Positions 1 through 10,616 of a stretch of DNA of 64,000 nt are shown piece by piece; the stretch's first letter is position 1; each line of letters begins with the position of its first letter. The DNA is from Candidatus Poribacteria bacterium (GTDB lineage: Bacteria; Poribacteria; WGA-4E; PCPOR2b). A program made the position numbers and the translations under genes. A model generated the notes under the pieces. It worked only from the letters and a program-made list of their open reading frames with translations. It ran no database searches and was not told where the DNA came from. The DNA lies in assembly GCA_022822005.1 (NCBI GenBank), contig JAJECO010000080.1:1-64000 (forward strand), read 5' to 3'.

Positions 1-228
1 ATTTCCCAATCCCGACACTCGTTTTTCTGTAGGAGGGATCTCCGAATCCCGACTTCCCGACTCCGACTTTTCAAACAAAACGGGTAAAAAGCCTAAAACT
101 GAATAGCCCTAACAAAGAAAAGCCCTTGAGTTTGTTGTCAGTGTTTGATACACTACGCTGGAGCAAATCTGCCTGTTCTGCCTATCAGGTGGATGTACAC
201 AGGTATGTCACGACTTTCGGAGGTTTGA

Positions 229-792
229 ATGTCAGAAGTGTTCAGCGACACGTCCGTCGAAAACTTCAAAGGGATATTGCAACAATATTGTCAGCAACGC
301 GCGTTAGGAGATCTAACCTATGAAACCGATCAACAGGGTACACCAAATGAACCCAGTTGGATCGTCACTGTTAAGTATGGAGTAACGACCTATACCACGC
401 CTACACCCATTCGTGGCTCTAAGCGCTGGGCAGAAAAGATGGCAGCCAAGCAAGTCCTGGAGCAGATAGAATCCCATCAAGAAGCGTTCCTTGCGGGGAA
501 TTCAAATGGCACGACCGAAGTGCAGGCAAAATCAACGGAACTGTCGTCGCCAGAACCCCTCCACGTGCCGACCGAGCTCGTCACCACAGCCCTGGGCATT
601 GCGAACCATCGGTTGAATGGGCAGCAGCGCGGCGCACGCTATCGCGACTCGGTACAATCGAAGCAAGGTAACCAAGCGTTTGCCCAGAACCTTGCAGATC
701 TCACACTGAAGATTGTACGTGAAGTTGCCAATGCTGCGGACGCAGCTGGGGTGAAGTTTGGCAATGCATCGCAGCCCGACGCCGACGAATAG
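229..792 (+). CDS. Stand-alone double-stranded RNA-binding domain protein
   Basis: 187 aa. Residues about 9-83 follow the double-stranded-RNA-binding domain pattern seen at the C-terminus of RNase III: an N-terminal helix (FKGILQQYCQQRAL), three strands around WIVTVKYG, and the diagnostic second helix beginning SKRWAEKMAAKQVLEQI, where the Lys/Arg-rich start contacts the RNA backbone. No RNase III catalytic domain precedes it. The C-terminal half (residues 90-187) is polar and unrecognised, with a short Ala-rich helix near the end. GGAGG lies 7-8 bases before the ATG, which fixes the start. The next gene is about 120 bp downstream on the same strand. Binding of dsRNA is inferred from the fold; the biological target is unknown. 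Confidence 0.75.
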   Translation: MSEVFSDTSVENFKGILQQYCQQRALGDLTYETDQQGTPNEPSWIVTVKYGVTTYTTPTPIRGSKRWAEKMAAKQVLEQIESHQEAFLAGNSNGTTEVQAKSTELSSPEPLHVPTELVTTALGIANHRLNGQQRGARYRDSVQSKQGNQAFAQNLADLTLKIVREVANAADAAGVKFGNASQPDADE

Positions 793-911
793 CCCGCAGT
801 CCAAAATTTGATCCGAGAGATCACGCCCTACGCACGACGCACAAATATAGACCCACAAGGCTCCTAATCCTTCCTTCAGGTTTGGGAGTAGGTTGAAAGG
901 AAGGAATCATA

Positions 912-2978
<2,067 letters not shown>

Positions 2979-3014
2979 GAGGACTCCCCGTAGGAACGGT
3001 ACGATGCCTATCTT

Positions 3015-3079
3015 CGCTCCAGCGGAGCGATATGTCTATAGCAATGGCGATGCTACGGTTTCCGCGCTCCAGCGGAGCG
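3015..3079. repeat. Paired CGCTCCAGCGGAGCG palindromes, 50 bp apart
   Basis: Two copies of the 15-bp palindrome CGCTCCAGCGGAGCG lie at 3015-3029 and 3065-3079. Each is followed by a related tail (ATATGTCTATAG and AATGTCCATA). The spacing is exactly 50 bp. The same pair with the same spacing recurs at 33264-33328. The pair sits between the DUF255 gene and the TPR gene. Confidence 0.85.
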
Positions 3080-3154
3080 CAATGTCCATACACAGCAATA
3101 GGATTAATCTGCTACCCTAGGAACCCAACCGATGGATAACACAAGGAGCCCACT

Positions 3155-3646
3155 ATGAACGAAGATGAACTTGAGCGCAGAGAACAGGCGTTGCTGTACC
3201 TGCTTGAGGGAGAGACTCATCAGATGCGTGGTGAGTTTGGACAGGCAATTGCGCTCTACATGAAGTCGATAGTCCTCCATCCCACTGCGAAAGCGCACAC
3301 ATGGCTCGGCTGGACCTACAGCATGATGGGACGTCTCCAAGACGCAATCGATGAGTGCCACAAGGCGATTCGCTTGGACGCCGATTTTGGGAATCCGTAC
3401 AACGATATCGGCGCGTGTTTAATTCAACTTGGTGAGTACGACGCAGCTATCCCTTGGTTAGAGAAAGCCATTCAAGCGCCGGACTACGAGGCACGGTGCC
3501 ATCCGCACATGAATCTGGGACGTGTCTGGGAACATCGCCTAGAATGGGGGCAAGCAATCGAAAGCTACAAACGTGCCTTATACGAAAGTCCCGATTATGA
3601 ACCCGCATATGTCGCGCTGAGGAAGCTGCGAGCAAAACTGAATTAG
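3155..3646 (+). CDS. Small tetratricopeptide-repeat protein
   Basis: 163 aa made almost wholly of TPR-type helix pairs. An initial helix pair (about residues 10-45) is followed by three clearer repeats with the W/L-G-x(3)-A-F/Y-P spacing, for example HTWLGWTYSMMGRLQDAIDE, NDIGACLIQLGEYDAAIPW and NLGRVWEHRLEWGQAIESYK. No signal peptide or enzymatic domain is visible, so it is probably a cytosolic protein-protein interaction module. AAGGAG precedes the ATG by about 7 bases. The gene is flanked by intergenic hairpin repeats on both sides and does not form an obvious operon. Partner unknown. Confidence 0.85.
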   Translation: MNEDELERREQALLYLLEGETHQMRGEFGQAIALYMKSIVLHPTAKAHTWLGWTYSMMGRLQDAIDECHKAIRLDADFGNPYNDIGACLIQLGEYDAAIPWLEKAIQAPDYEARCHPHMNLGRVWEHRLEWGQAIESYKRALYESPDYEPAYVALRKLRAKLN

Positions 3647-3669
3647 ATAAGACTTACGGACATGGTCTG

Positions 3670-3699
3670 AAACCGAGTTTTTTCTGCAAAACTCGGTTT
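3670..3699 (+). terminator. Hairpin AAACCGAGTTTT / AAAACTCGGTTT (candidate terminator)
   Basis: A perfect 12-bp stem with a 6-base loop lies 23 bases after the TPR stop codon and is followed by CTCTAAG rather than a clean T run. The same stem sequence recurs at 14840-14868 after the second lipoprotein gene, so it is a repeated 3'-end hairpin. It may act as a terminator or as an RNA-stabilising stem. Confidence 0.55.
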
Positions 3700-3721
3700 C
3701 TCTAAGATGCCCTGCACTTTC

Positions 3722-3830
3722 TTTTGACGTTTGGTAGGCACTGTTTCCAACAGTGCCAATGCGGTGCGGTTGGAAACCGCACCTACCGGTCCCCGATAAA
3801 TCGGGATCGAAATCGAGGGGCGAAAGTGTC
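3722..3830. repeat. MITE-like repeat, copy 1
   Basis: The block contains nested inverted segments (GGTAGGC...CTGTTTCCAAC / GTTGGAAACCGCACCTACC), then CCCGATAAATCGGG, then GAGGGGCGAAAGTGTCTA. A second copy is at 12943-13018 with the flanking GAGGGGCGAAAGTGTCTA segment inverted relative to this one. There is no coding capacity. It is the main content of the gap before the restriction-modification gene. Confidence 0.7.
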
Positions 3831-3882
3831 TATTTATTATTTTTAGAATTCACCACTGATTCAGACAACTATTCATCTGCTC

Positions 3883-3922
3883 AATGAACTAATGAACCAA
3901 TGAACCAATGAACCAATGAGCC
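3883..3922 (+). repeat. Five-unit 8-bp tandem repeat (AATGAACC) containing the start codon of the R-M gene
   Basis: Units begin at 3883, 3891, 3899, 3907 and 3915; the first and last differ by one base from AATGAACC. Each unit supplies an ATG. Those at 3892, 3900 and 3908 read Met-Asn-Gln-stop, and each stop overlaps the ATG of the next unit as ATGA. The last ATG (3916) opens the long reading frame. No purine-rich ribosome-binding site is evident just upstream. Confidence 0.9.
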
Positions 3923-6900
3923 AACTACCCAACGCCGTCAAAAACCGATCGCTTTTTTCAAACTACTACCTCGATTCCCTCATCGTCGAACAACCCCAGT
4001 GGGTGGGTACGCCCGACATCGAATCGGACTACGCAGCAATTAAGAACCTCTTCGATGCTGTCGCACCGGATGCCGAACACCTCAAAGAGGCGCAAACTGA
4101 ACGCCAATTCATCCAACCGCTACTTGAACAGTTAGAGCACATTTTCGAGGTACAACCCACCCTCCAAACATCACAAGGAACCAGAGAACCCGATTATGCC
4201 TTCTTTGCATCGGATAGTGTCCTCAACACAGCACAGTCTCACATCAACACAAACCAGTTCTTCACAGCCTCTTTCGCTGTCGGGGACGCCAAAGCATGGT
4301 CACGCAACCTGGATCGAAAGGCGCAGGGCGGAGGGGACCCGTTCACCAATCAAAATCCCAGCTACCAGATCGACTGCTATCTGCGCGGCGCGGATAAAGA
4401 CTGGGGCATCTTGACCAACGGGAGGCAGTGGCGGCTCTACCATCGTCAGACCAGTTATCGGCTCGATAGCTTTTACGAGGTAGACCTCGCCGCCCTACTT
4501 ACCCAAAACCAAGACTTAGAGATCTTCCGCTATTTCTACTGCCTCTTTCGGCGCGCCGCCTTCATACCCGATGCGAGCGGGACATCCTTCCTCGACCGCG
4601 TATTGATGGAGAGCCAACAATACACCGTCGCTATTTCCGACGATCTGAAAAACCGTGTCTACGATGCCCTACGTCTACTCATTGACGGCTTCCTCAAGTA
4701 TCCCCACAACCGTTTCGACACAGCCAACCCGCCGCTTGGTGAAATCCACACCAATTCTCTGATCCTGCTGTACCGTGTTCTGTTTATCCTCTACGCCGAA
4801 AGTCGGGATTTGCTGCCACTCAATAATCGCGATTACGCGCTACAGTACAGCCTCGACTATCTGGCAACTGACATCCATGAAAAATTGGATGGCGGTATCG
4901 CCTTCGCACCGGGAGCAAGCCGCTATTGGACTGGGCTGCGGCAGCTATTTACGCTCATCAACGACGGCTGGGACGACCATATCCCACAGTATAACGGCGG
5001 GCTTTTCAATCCGAAGCAGCATCCGTTCCTTGAACGTTATGGGATTGGGGACGACGCGCTGGCACAGGTCATCGAACTCCTGACACGGACGGAGGCAGGC
5101 GAACGCATCGCCTACCGCGACCTCGACGTGCGCCATCTCGGAGATATCTACGAGGGCTTGCTCGAATATCAGCCCCAAATTGCCGACCAAGATCTGGTCA
5201 TTGTCTCAAAGAAGGGCAGCGAGACGGTCGCGCCGCAATCCTCCCCCAATCAGGAAGTCGCCTATTCGGAGGGCGATGTCTACCTTCTGACCGATAAGGG
5301 TGAGCGGAAGGCGACCGGGAGTTACTACACCCCCGATTACATCGTCCGCTACATCGTCGAAAACACCCTTGGACCGCTCTGCGAGGGCAAAACCGTTGAC
5401 GAAATCCTATCCCTCAAAATTCTCGATCCCGCCACAGGGAGCGGCCATTTCCTCGTCGTCGTCGTCGATTATCTCGCCGAAGAACTGATCACCCACCCGG
5501 ACGCGCCACATATAACCGAAACGACGGACGCAGAGACGGAGCTCGCCTATTGGCGGCGGCGTGTTGTCGAATCGTGCGTTTACGGCGTTGACCTCAATCC
5601 GATGGCGGTGGAGTTGGCGAAACTCTCACTCTGGCTCCACACCGTGGCAAAGGGCGAACCGCTCTCGTTCCTCGACCACCACATCCGCTGCGGCAATTCC
5701 CTTATCGGCGCGAAAATTGAAAACCTGTCGAACCTGCCGGAACTAAAGAAAAGCCGCCGCAAGACGAGCGAATCCCAAACAGAGATTTCGATGGAATTCC
5801 CGTTCACCGACAGGGTATCAACCGCCATCGGACACTACCTGCTGATCGAGGAGACCGAGAGCCGTACCGCCGACCAGATCCACGCGAAAGAACACCAATT
5901 AGATATCGTCCAACAGATGCTTAGCCTTCACAAAGACGTGGCGAATCTCTGGACAAGCGTTTATTTTGGGAACGATGTATCTCGATCCGCTTACCATCAA
6001 GCCTTGAATGCACTACGTTCTAAGAACACCGATGCCCTTGAAGATCTGCTCTCTTATTGTCGAGCGCAAGAGATTGCAGCGGAGAAGCGATTCTTCCATT
6101 GGGAGATTGAGTTTCCCGAGGTCTTTCGTGACAAATATGGACGGGAGAAGGACAATCCGGGATTTGATGCAGTGGTAGGAAATCCACCGTATGCAAATGC
6201 GTGGGGAATGACAAATGTTGATCCTCAAGACCGATCTGCCATTCAAAAACTATGTTATATTCCTGATCTTCTTAAAGGTCATTGGGATCTCTATGCCGCT
6301 TTTATCATCAGGTCACTTGAATTGCTGTGCAAACGGGGGTGCCATGCCTTTATCGTGCCAGATGCGCTAGCCACAGAGAAATATGCGGATCGATTGCGTG
6401 AATTTCTGTTGAAAAATACCCAGTTACGGACTCTACTTCATTTTGAGGGATTCAATGTTTTTGAGGATGTTTCTCGACACTGCTTTATTTACACATTAAC
6501 GCTTGAAAATCCCGATCCACAGTCAGAAACAAAATTGTATGCGCCTACCTTAAATATGGGTGAAGAACAACAGATTGGTCAAATTAACCAAGTTGAATGG
6601 CTTTCAAGCGAGAATTATCAAATCCGTTTTCAACTCGTTAATCCAGCCGTCCGTAGTCTCGGAAATAAAATAAAAGCAAAGTCAATTCGGCTTGGTCAGT
6701 TCTGCTACGTAATGGTTGGAGCAACCACCCATAGTAAAGATAAGGGACGTTTTACTAAGGCGGAGGTCATTTCAACACAAGAAATTGGAAACGCCAAACA
6801 TTTTATTGATGGGAAGAATTTGCAGCGTTATGACATAGATTGGGACGGTCGCTACATTGATTATCGACAGGATGAGATGTATGGCCCACGAGTTCCTGAA

Positions 6901-7767
6901 TTGTTCGAGAGTGAGAAAATTGTGGTGCGGGATGTGACAGGAGAAAGCGAACAGTTGATAGTATCCTATGATAACAGTGGACTCTATTGTGATCATTTGG
7001 TAACGTGTGTTACTTACTACGAAAACGTCGAACACACTCCCGCACAGACAGACTTTACAGGATATGATAGGATCTCCCCCACATACCCTGCATTAACCTA
7101 TGTAACGGCGTTATTGGGGAGTTCTCTGCTCACTTGGCTCTTTAGAATATATTTTGCTACGGGAACATTGCAAGGATCGTATTCCCATACATATCCTCAA
7201 CAAGTTCGCGCCATGCCCATCCGCTGCATCAACTTCACCACCCCCGCCGATGAGCGGGACCGCCAACTCGAAAAAGCCAAAACCCTTTATCAATTCTGTC
7301 TTAACAAAGGGAGTACCGACTGCGTCCTCGGCTTCGTGAGGCACCATCTCACCGCCGATCCAGAACGTTCCGATGTCGTCCACGACCTGCTCGCCTACCT
7401 CGCGGAGGGGATGGTTGAGATGAACAAAGCGAAGGGGGAGGAGATTCGCGGCTTCCTGCGCTGGTTGGAACGAGAAATCAGAGCCGAAATTGATACCCTC
7501 AAAAACAAGACCGCGATACAGGGTTACTCCGACCTATCACTTGAAGAACTGCTTGAAATCCTCAAGAAAAATCACAGATCCATCGCCGTTGATCCATCAG
7601 ACCGAAATTTCCAAGAATCGCTGGAGCGCGAATTTACACGGAGCCTCGACAAACTCAACCCCTTACTCACTCGCATCCAACAAACTGACGCGCTGATTGA
7701 TCAGGTGGTCTATCAACTCTACGGCTTAACCGACAAAGAAATCGCCGTTGTAGAGGGTAACGTTTAA
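3916..7767 (+). CDS. Type IIG restriction-modification enzyme (fused endonuclease, DNA methyltransferase and specificity domain)
   Basis: 1283 aa. The N-terminal region has a PD-(D/E)xK-like nuclease pattern (EPD at 91-93, then D124-A-K126). Around residue 504 lies the SAM-binding motif LDPATGSGHF, and around residue 756 the catalytic NPPY motif of adenine-N6 methyltransferases of the Eco57I/TaqI class. After the methylase comes a target-recognition-like domain (from about residue 915) and a helical C-terminus. One protein would thus both methylate and cut its site, a DNA-level defence against phage and plasmids. No separate R, M or S gene is adjacent. The stretch from about 5950 to 7200 is visibly more AT-rich than both ends, suggesting exchange of the specificity segment. 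Start taken at the last ATG of an 8-bp repeat. Cutting activity is inferred from motifs. Confidence 0.88.
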   Translation: MSQLPNAVKNRSLFSNYYLDSLIVEQPQWVGTPDIESDYAAIKNLFDAVAPDAEHLKEAQTERQFIQPLLEQLEHIFEVQPTLQTSQGTREPDYAFFASDSVLNTAQSHINTNQFFTASFAVGDAKAWSRNLDRKAQGGGDPFTNQNPSYQIDCYLRGADKDWGILTNGRQWRLYHRQTSYRLDSFYEVDLAALLTQNQDLEIFRYFYCLFRRAAFIPDASGTSFLDRVLMESQQYTVAISDDLKNRVYDALRLLIDGFLKYPHNRFDTANPPLGEIHTNSLILLYRVLFILYAESRDLLPLNNRDYALQYSLDYLATDIHEKLDGGIAFAPGASRYWTGLRQLFTLINDGWDDHIPQYNGGLFNPKQHPFLERYGIGDDALAQVIELLTRTEAGERIAYRDLDVRHLGDIYEGLLEYQPQIADQDLVIVSKKGSETVAPQSSPNQEVAYSEGDVYLLTDKGERKATGSYYTPDYIVRYIVENTLGPLCEGKTVDEILSLKILDPATGSGHFLVVVVDYLAEELITHPDAPHITETTDAETELAYWRRRVVESCVYGVDLNPMAVELAKLSLWLHTVAKGEPLSFLDHHIRCGNSLIGAKIENLSNLPELKKSRRKTSESQTEISMEFPFTDRVSTAIGHYLLIEETESRTADQIHAKEHQLDIVQQMLSLHKDVANLWTSVYFGNDVSRSAYHQALNALRSKNTDALEDLLSYCRAQEIAAEKRFFHWEIEFPEVFRDKYGREKDNPGFDAVVGNPPYANAWGMTNVDPQDRSAIQKLCYIPDLLKGHWDLYAAFIIRSLELLCKRGCHAFIVPDALATEKYADRLREFLLKNTQLRTLLHFEGFNVFEDVSRHCFIYTLTLENPDPQSETKLYAPTLNMGEEQQIGQINQVEWLSSENYQIRFQLVNPAVRSLGNKIKAKSIRLGQFCYVMVGATTHSKDKGRFTKAEVISTQEIGNAKHFIDGKNLQRYDIDWDGRYIDYRQDEMYGPRVPELFESEKIVVRDVTGESEQLIVSYDNSGLYCDHLVTCVTYYENVEHTPAQTDFTGYDRISPTYPALTYVTALLGSSLLTWLFRIYFATGTLQGSYSHTYPQQVRAMPIRCINFTTPADERDRQLEKAKTLYQFCLNKGSTDCVLGFVRHHLTADPERSDVVHDLLAYLAEGMVEMNKAKGEEIRGFLRWLEREIRAEIDTLKNKTAIQGYSDLSLEELLEILKKNHRSIAVDPSDRNFQESLEREFTRSLDKLNPLLTRIQQTDALIDQVVYQLYGLTDKEIAVVEGNV

Positions 7768-8121
7768 TTACAAGTGGCATAATTTTTCCAATCGTAGACA
7801 GCCCGATTGGATCGGGATGATCGAATCGGAATTTCACCACGCTTAACTGACATCCCGTAGGCGATATTCGCTGGATAGTAGTAGGCATACGCCGTATGCC
7901 GTAACTCTTTCAGTCTTACAGACCCTGTAGGTCGAGATTCACATCTCGACACCAAACCGTCGATTTTGGAAAATCGACCTACAAAAATGATTCAATTTGC
8001 ACAGGGATTAGGGTCTATTGGTTTGAATATGCTGTCTACTAGCAACTTGCGTAACATTTTGAACAAACGAGATTGAAATGGACTTTTCAGCACGGTCGTC
8101 GTCACAATGGAGGCGGGAAAG
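7768..8121. other. Intergenic gap with paired hairpins
   Basis: No gene is supported here. It contains two hairpins in tandem: GTCGAGAT/ATCTCGAC (7931-7950) and GTCGATTTT/AAAATCGAC (7959-7978), bounded by GTAGGTCG and CGACCTAC so that the whole 7927-7981 block is itself an inverted repeat. TAGCAACTTGCGT begins at 8040 and reappears inverted at 8562-8576. Confidence 0.7.
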
Positions 8122-8418
8122 ATGATTAGAATAGCGATAGTCACCCTTGTATTGCTCATCGGGTGTGTAATGCCTAAACCGGAACCCCAATTCATGGGGC
8201 AGTATCTGAGCCTGACAACTGAACCGTTCAAAACGGACTATCCCAACATCAAGGAATTGGACAGAAGCAAACATGATAACTATGTCAAATACCTCACGCT
8301 TAATGGAAAAATCTTGATGGCTCGTTATAACGACAAGAAGGGGGCGTGGCAGATAACTGTAAGGCAACCGCACCCCAATGAAGTGGAACAATACAAAGAA
8401 GAGTGGCATTTTGATTAG
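8122..8418 (+). CDS. Small predicted lipoprotein
   Basis: 98 aa from the ATG at 8122, chosen because GGAGG sits 8 bases upstream; an ATG at 8107 is also in frame but has no such site. The N-terminus is a short hydrophobic signal (IRIAIVTLVLLIGC) ending in a lipobox with Cys at residue 15, so it should be processed by signal peptidase II and anchored to a membrane by lipid. The mature part is polar, about 80 residues, and not recognised. The gene is bracketed by inverted copies of a TAGCAACTTGCGT motif. Confidence 0.6.
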   Translation: MIRIAIVTLVLLIGCVMPKPEPQFMGQYLSLTTEPFKTDYPNIKELDRSKHDNYVKYLTLNGKILMARYNDKKGAWQITVRQPHPNEVEQYKEEWHFD

Positions 8419-8753
8419 CCCCAAACATGGAGTGGTATGATGAAAAAGGTGCGACGTTTCGCAAAGGAGCAACCCATGAACTGTGAGACCCGTGAAGCCT
8501 TCTTGAATCTTAGGCTTGACATGATGTTTGCAGGGATCAAGGCACTCTCTTATCCGAACAATAACGCAAGTTGCTATTGATGTGAAATGTCGCAAAGCGG
8601 AAGCATGAAAACGAAATCGAGTTCCTCACTGCTTGCAGTGGATTGACAAATCCACTGCACACGCGCAAAGATGGCTTGGATATGCCTATCCAAGCCGAGC
8701 CAGCTTAGCAACTAGCAACTCAGGTGAACAATACTTAAAATAAGGAGAAAACT
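8419..8753. other. Intergenic gap: repeat-rich, with possible tiny reading frames
   Basis: It holds an inverted TAACGCAAGTTGCTA motif (8562-8576), the bipartite hairpin repeat copy 1 (8635-8696) and TAGCAACT copies at 8706-8720. A 34-codon frame (8476-8580) preceded by AAAGGAG is present, but it ends inside the repeat and is not convincing as a gene. Confidence 0.5.
8635..8696 (-). repeat. Bipartite hairpin repeat, copy 1
   Basis: Two adjacent stem-loops: GCAGTGGATT/AATCCACTGC with a 4-base loop, and GGCTTGGATA/TATCCAAGCC with a 4-base loop. Read on the minus strand, order and loops match copy 2 at 20203-20264. A degenerate copy 3 lies at 37323-37442. Confidence 0.85.
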
Positions 8754-10415
8754 ATGGCAATTTTGGAAGGCGGTCAGATTATTACAAAGGTCCTAAAGCA
8801 AGAAAATGTGGAATATCTATTTACACTCTGCGGCGGGACGATTGAATCGATATATGAAGGGTGCTTGAACGATGGCATCAAGATCATCGACACGCGCATA
8901 GACCCATCTGCAACGATGATGGCAGATGCGTATGCAAGGGTGACCGGAGGTGTCGGTGTGAGTGGGGTTACCCGCGGTCCCGGGCACGCTGCCATGATCT
9001 ATGGGCTAGCTACGGCACACATGATGGGTAGTCCACTGTACTCGATAAGCGGCAATAGCGATGCGGATCAGATCGACATGGGCGGTTCCCAGGAATATAA
9101 CCAGACCGGGCTTGTCAAGCCGATTACCAAGTGGACGCGGTTAGTCGCGCAGACCGAGCGACTGCCGGAGTACGTTGGCACAGGGTTTCGTAAAGCGTTA
9201 GGTGGGCGTCCCGGACCCGTTCATCTCAATGTGCCCTACGACGTGCTGTACGACAAAATCGATGATGCCGACATTGATTATCCTGAGCCGGCTAACTCTC
9301 GCGCGAACGGCAGAGTCCATGGTGATCCGGAGCAAATTGAGCACGCATTGAAGCTACTGGCGGGGGCGGACAGTCCGGCAATTATCGCCGCCGGAGCAAT
9401 TCATTGGCAGAATGCCGCCGGCGCACTCTTAGACTTTGTCGAGGCCACGGGGATACCGTTCTTCTCAAGAGGCGCTGATGTCAACGCAATTACCCGCCCA
9501 CATCCGCTCTTCTTCGGCATGGCGACTTCCCGATTCGGCAATGCGTCAAAGGAGCTGCGCAACGCCGATGTGATCCTCTCCTTAGGAGTTAGATTCGATA
9601 CAAACATCAGCTACGGCAAACCACCGTTTTTTCACAAAGATGCTAAGTTTATCTGCGTCGATATCGATGCCGAGGAGATGGGCAAGAACCGCCCCTTTGA
9701 TGTCGGGGTCATCGGTGACCTGAAAGCAGTCTTGACCGAGATGACAAACGGTGTGTCCAAGCACGATTTTCACGCACCGACCGATTGGGTTGAACGTCTC
9801 AGCCTCGTGCGCCAGAGTTTTAGGGAGCGACTCGCTGAAGCGGAGAACTCCGACAGTGTTCCGGTTCATCCGCTCCGCATCTGCAAAGAGGTGCGTGAAC
9901 TCTTCGGGGATGACGCCACAATTTCACTCGATGGTGGAGACGCCTCACTCTTTTCCCACATGGCACTCGATCACTACCATCCACCCTACCTACTGTTCAC
10001 AGGTCCTATCGGTGGAATCGGGCAGGGCGTGCCCTTCGCGTTAGCTGGCAAAGTGGCAAGACCAGACCATCCGAGTGTCCTCATCACGGGTGACGGTTCC
10101 TTCGGTTACGGGGTCATCGAGTACGATACCGCGCTCAAGCATGATCTGCCGATTATCACAGTCGTTTCAAGTGATGAGGCGTGGGGTATTGTGAGACACC
10201 CGCAAATCCAGCGTTACGGTTTGGATCGTGCCGTTGCGACGGATCTGCGGGCGGTTAGTTATGAACGGGTTGCCGAAGCACTCGATTGTTACGGAGAGCT
10301 TGTTACAAAACCGGACGAAATCCGTCCAGCCCTGCAGCGCGCTGCGGATTCAGGCGCGCCAGCAGTGATTAATGTTCCCACGATCTTTACAAGCGCAGCA
10401 GCATACTGCCCGTAA
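8754..10415 (+). CDS. Thiamine-diphosphate-dependent enzyme, acetolactate-synthase/decarboxylase superfamily
   Basis: 553 aa with the three-domain layout of the superfamily: an N-terminal pyrimidine-binding domain, a central domain, and a C-terminal diphosphate-binding domain with GDGSFGYG and a downstream SSDEAWG in place of the more usual N-N/D pair. The residue that in most members is the cofactor-activating Glu (RHE..A) appears as Asp50 in TRIDPSATMMADAYARVTG. The enzyme should cleave or join a 2-oxo acid in the cytosol, but the exact substrate cannot be read. There is no small regulatory subunit next to it, so acetolactate synthase of the branched-chain pathway is less likely. AAGGAG lies about 8 bases before the ATG. 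A converging FAH-family gene follows. Confidence 0.82.
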   Translation: MAILEGGQIITKVLKQENVEYLFTLCGGTIESIYEGCLNDGIKIIDTRIDPSATMMADAYARVTGGVGVSGVTRGPGHAAMIYGLATAHMMGSPLYSISGNSDADQIDMGGSQEYNQTGLVKPITKWTRLVAQTERLPEYVGTGFRKALGGRPGPVHLNVPYDVLYDKIDDADIDYPEPANSRANGRVHGDPEQIEHALKLLAGADSPAIIAAGAIHWQNAAGALLDFVEATGIPFFSRGADVNAITRPHPLFFGMATSRFGNASKELRNADVILSLGVRFDTNISYGKPPFFHKDAKFICVDIDAEEMGKNRPFDVGVIGDLKAVLTEMTNGVSKHDFHAPTDWVERLSLVRQSFRERLAEAENSDSVPVHPLRICKEVRELFGDDATISLDGGDASLFSHMALDHYHPPYLLFTGPIGGIGQGVPFALAGKVARPDHPSVLITGDGSFGYGVIEYDTALKHDLPIITVVSSDEAWGIVRHPQIQRYGLDRAVATDLRAVSYERVAEALDCYGELVTKPDEIRPALQRAADSGAPAVINVPTIFTSAAAYCP

Positions 10416-10440
10416 TAGATTATAGGGGTTATGCACTTCA

Positions 10441-10468
10441 GTAGGGAACAACGATCGTTGTTCCCTAC
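10441..10468. terminator. Perfect 28-bp palindrome between converging genes
   Basis: Each half is GTAGGGAACAACGA and its exact complement, centred on GATC, lying 26 bases after the TPP-enzyme stop codon. It lies between two genes that converge, so a bidirectional terminator or a dispersed GTAG-type repeat are both possible. No T run follows. Further downstream, 10499-10515 holds CCCGATTTATCGGG, and 10552-10580 a C-run/G-run hairpin. Confidence 0.5.
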
Positions 10469-10616
10469 GAACCCTTGATGGCCCCTCTATTGTAGTTGCC
10501 CGATTTATCGGGCGTTGGAAATTGTGTGCTGCGGCGATGAATCCCCGAACTACCCCCCTGATAAGGGGGGCAGGGGGGTTGGTTTTGAACGTTCAACTGC
10601 GTAGGTCCTAAGATTA

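Noticed and set aside
1-228. Leading 228 bp as the end of an upstream gene
   Set aside because: Short repeats of AATCCCGAC type and several stops; no frame shows protein-like composition.
8476-8580. 34-codon frame with an AAAGGAG before it
   Set aside because: It is very short and ends inside a repeat motif, so it is probably a chance frame.
8008-8595. 195-codon minus-strand frame opposite the small lipoprotein gene
   Set aside because: It has no ribosome-binding site, crosses repeat motifs, and is antisense to a lipobox-bearing gene with a good start.
10441-10468. Perfect palindrome as a regulator binding site
   Set aside because: It lies between converging 3' ends where no promoter is expected, so a terminator or dispersed repeat explains it better.
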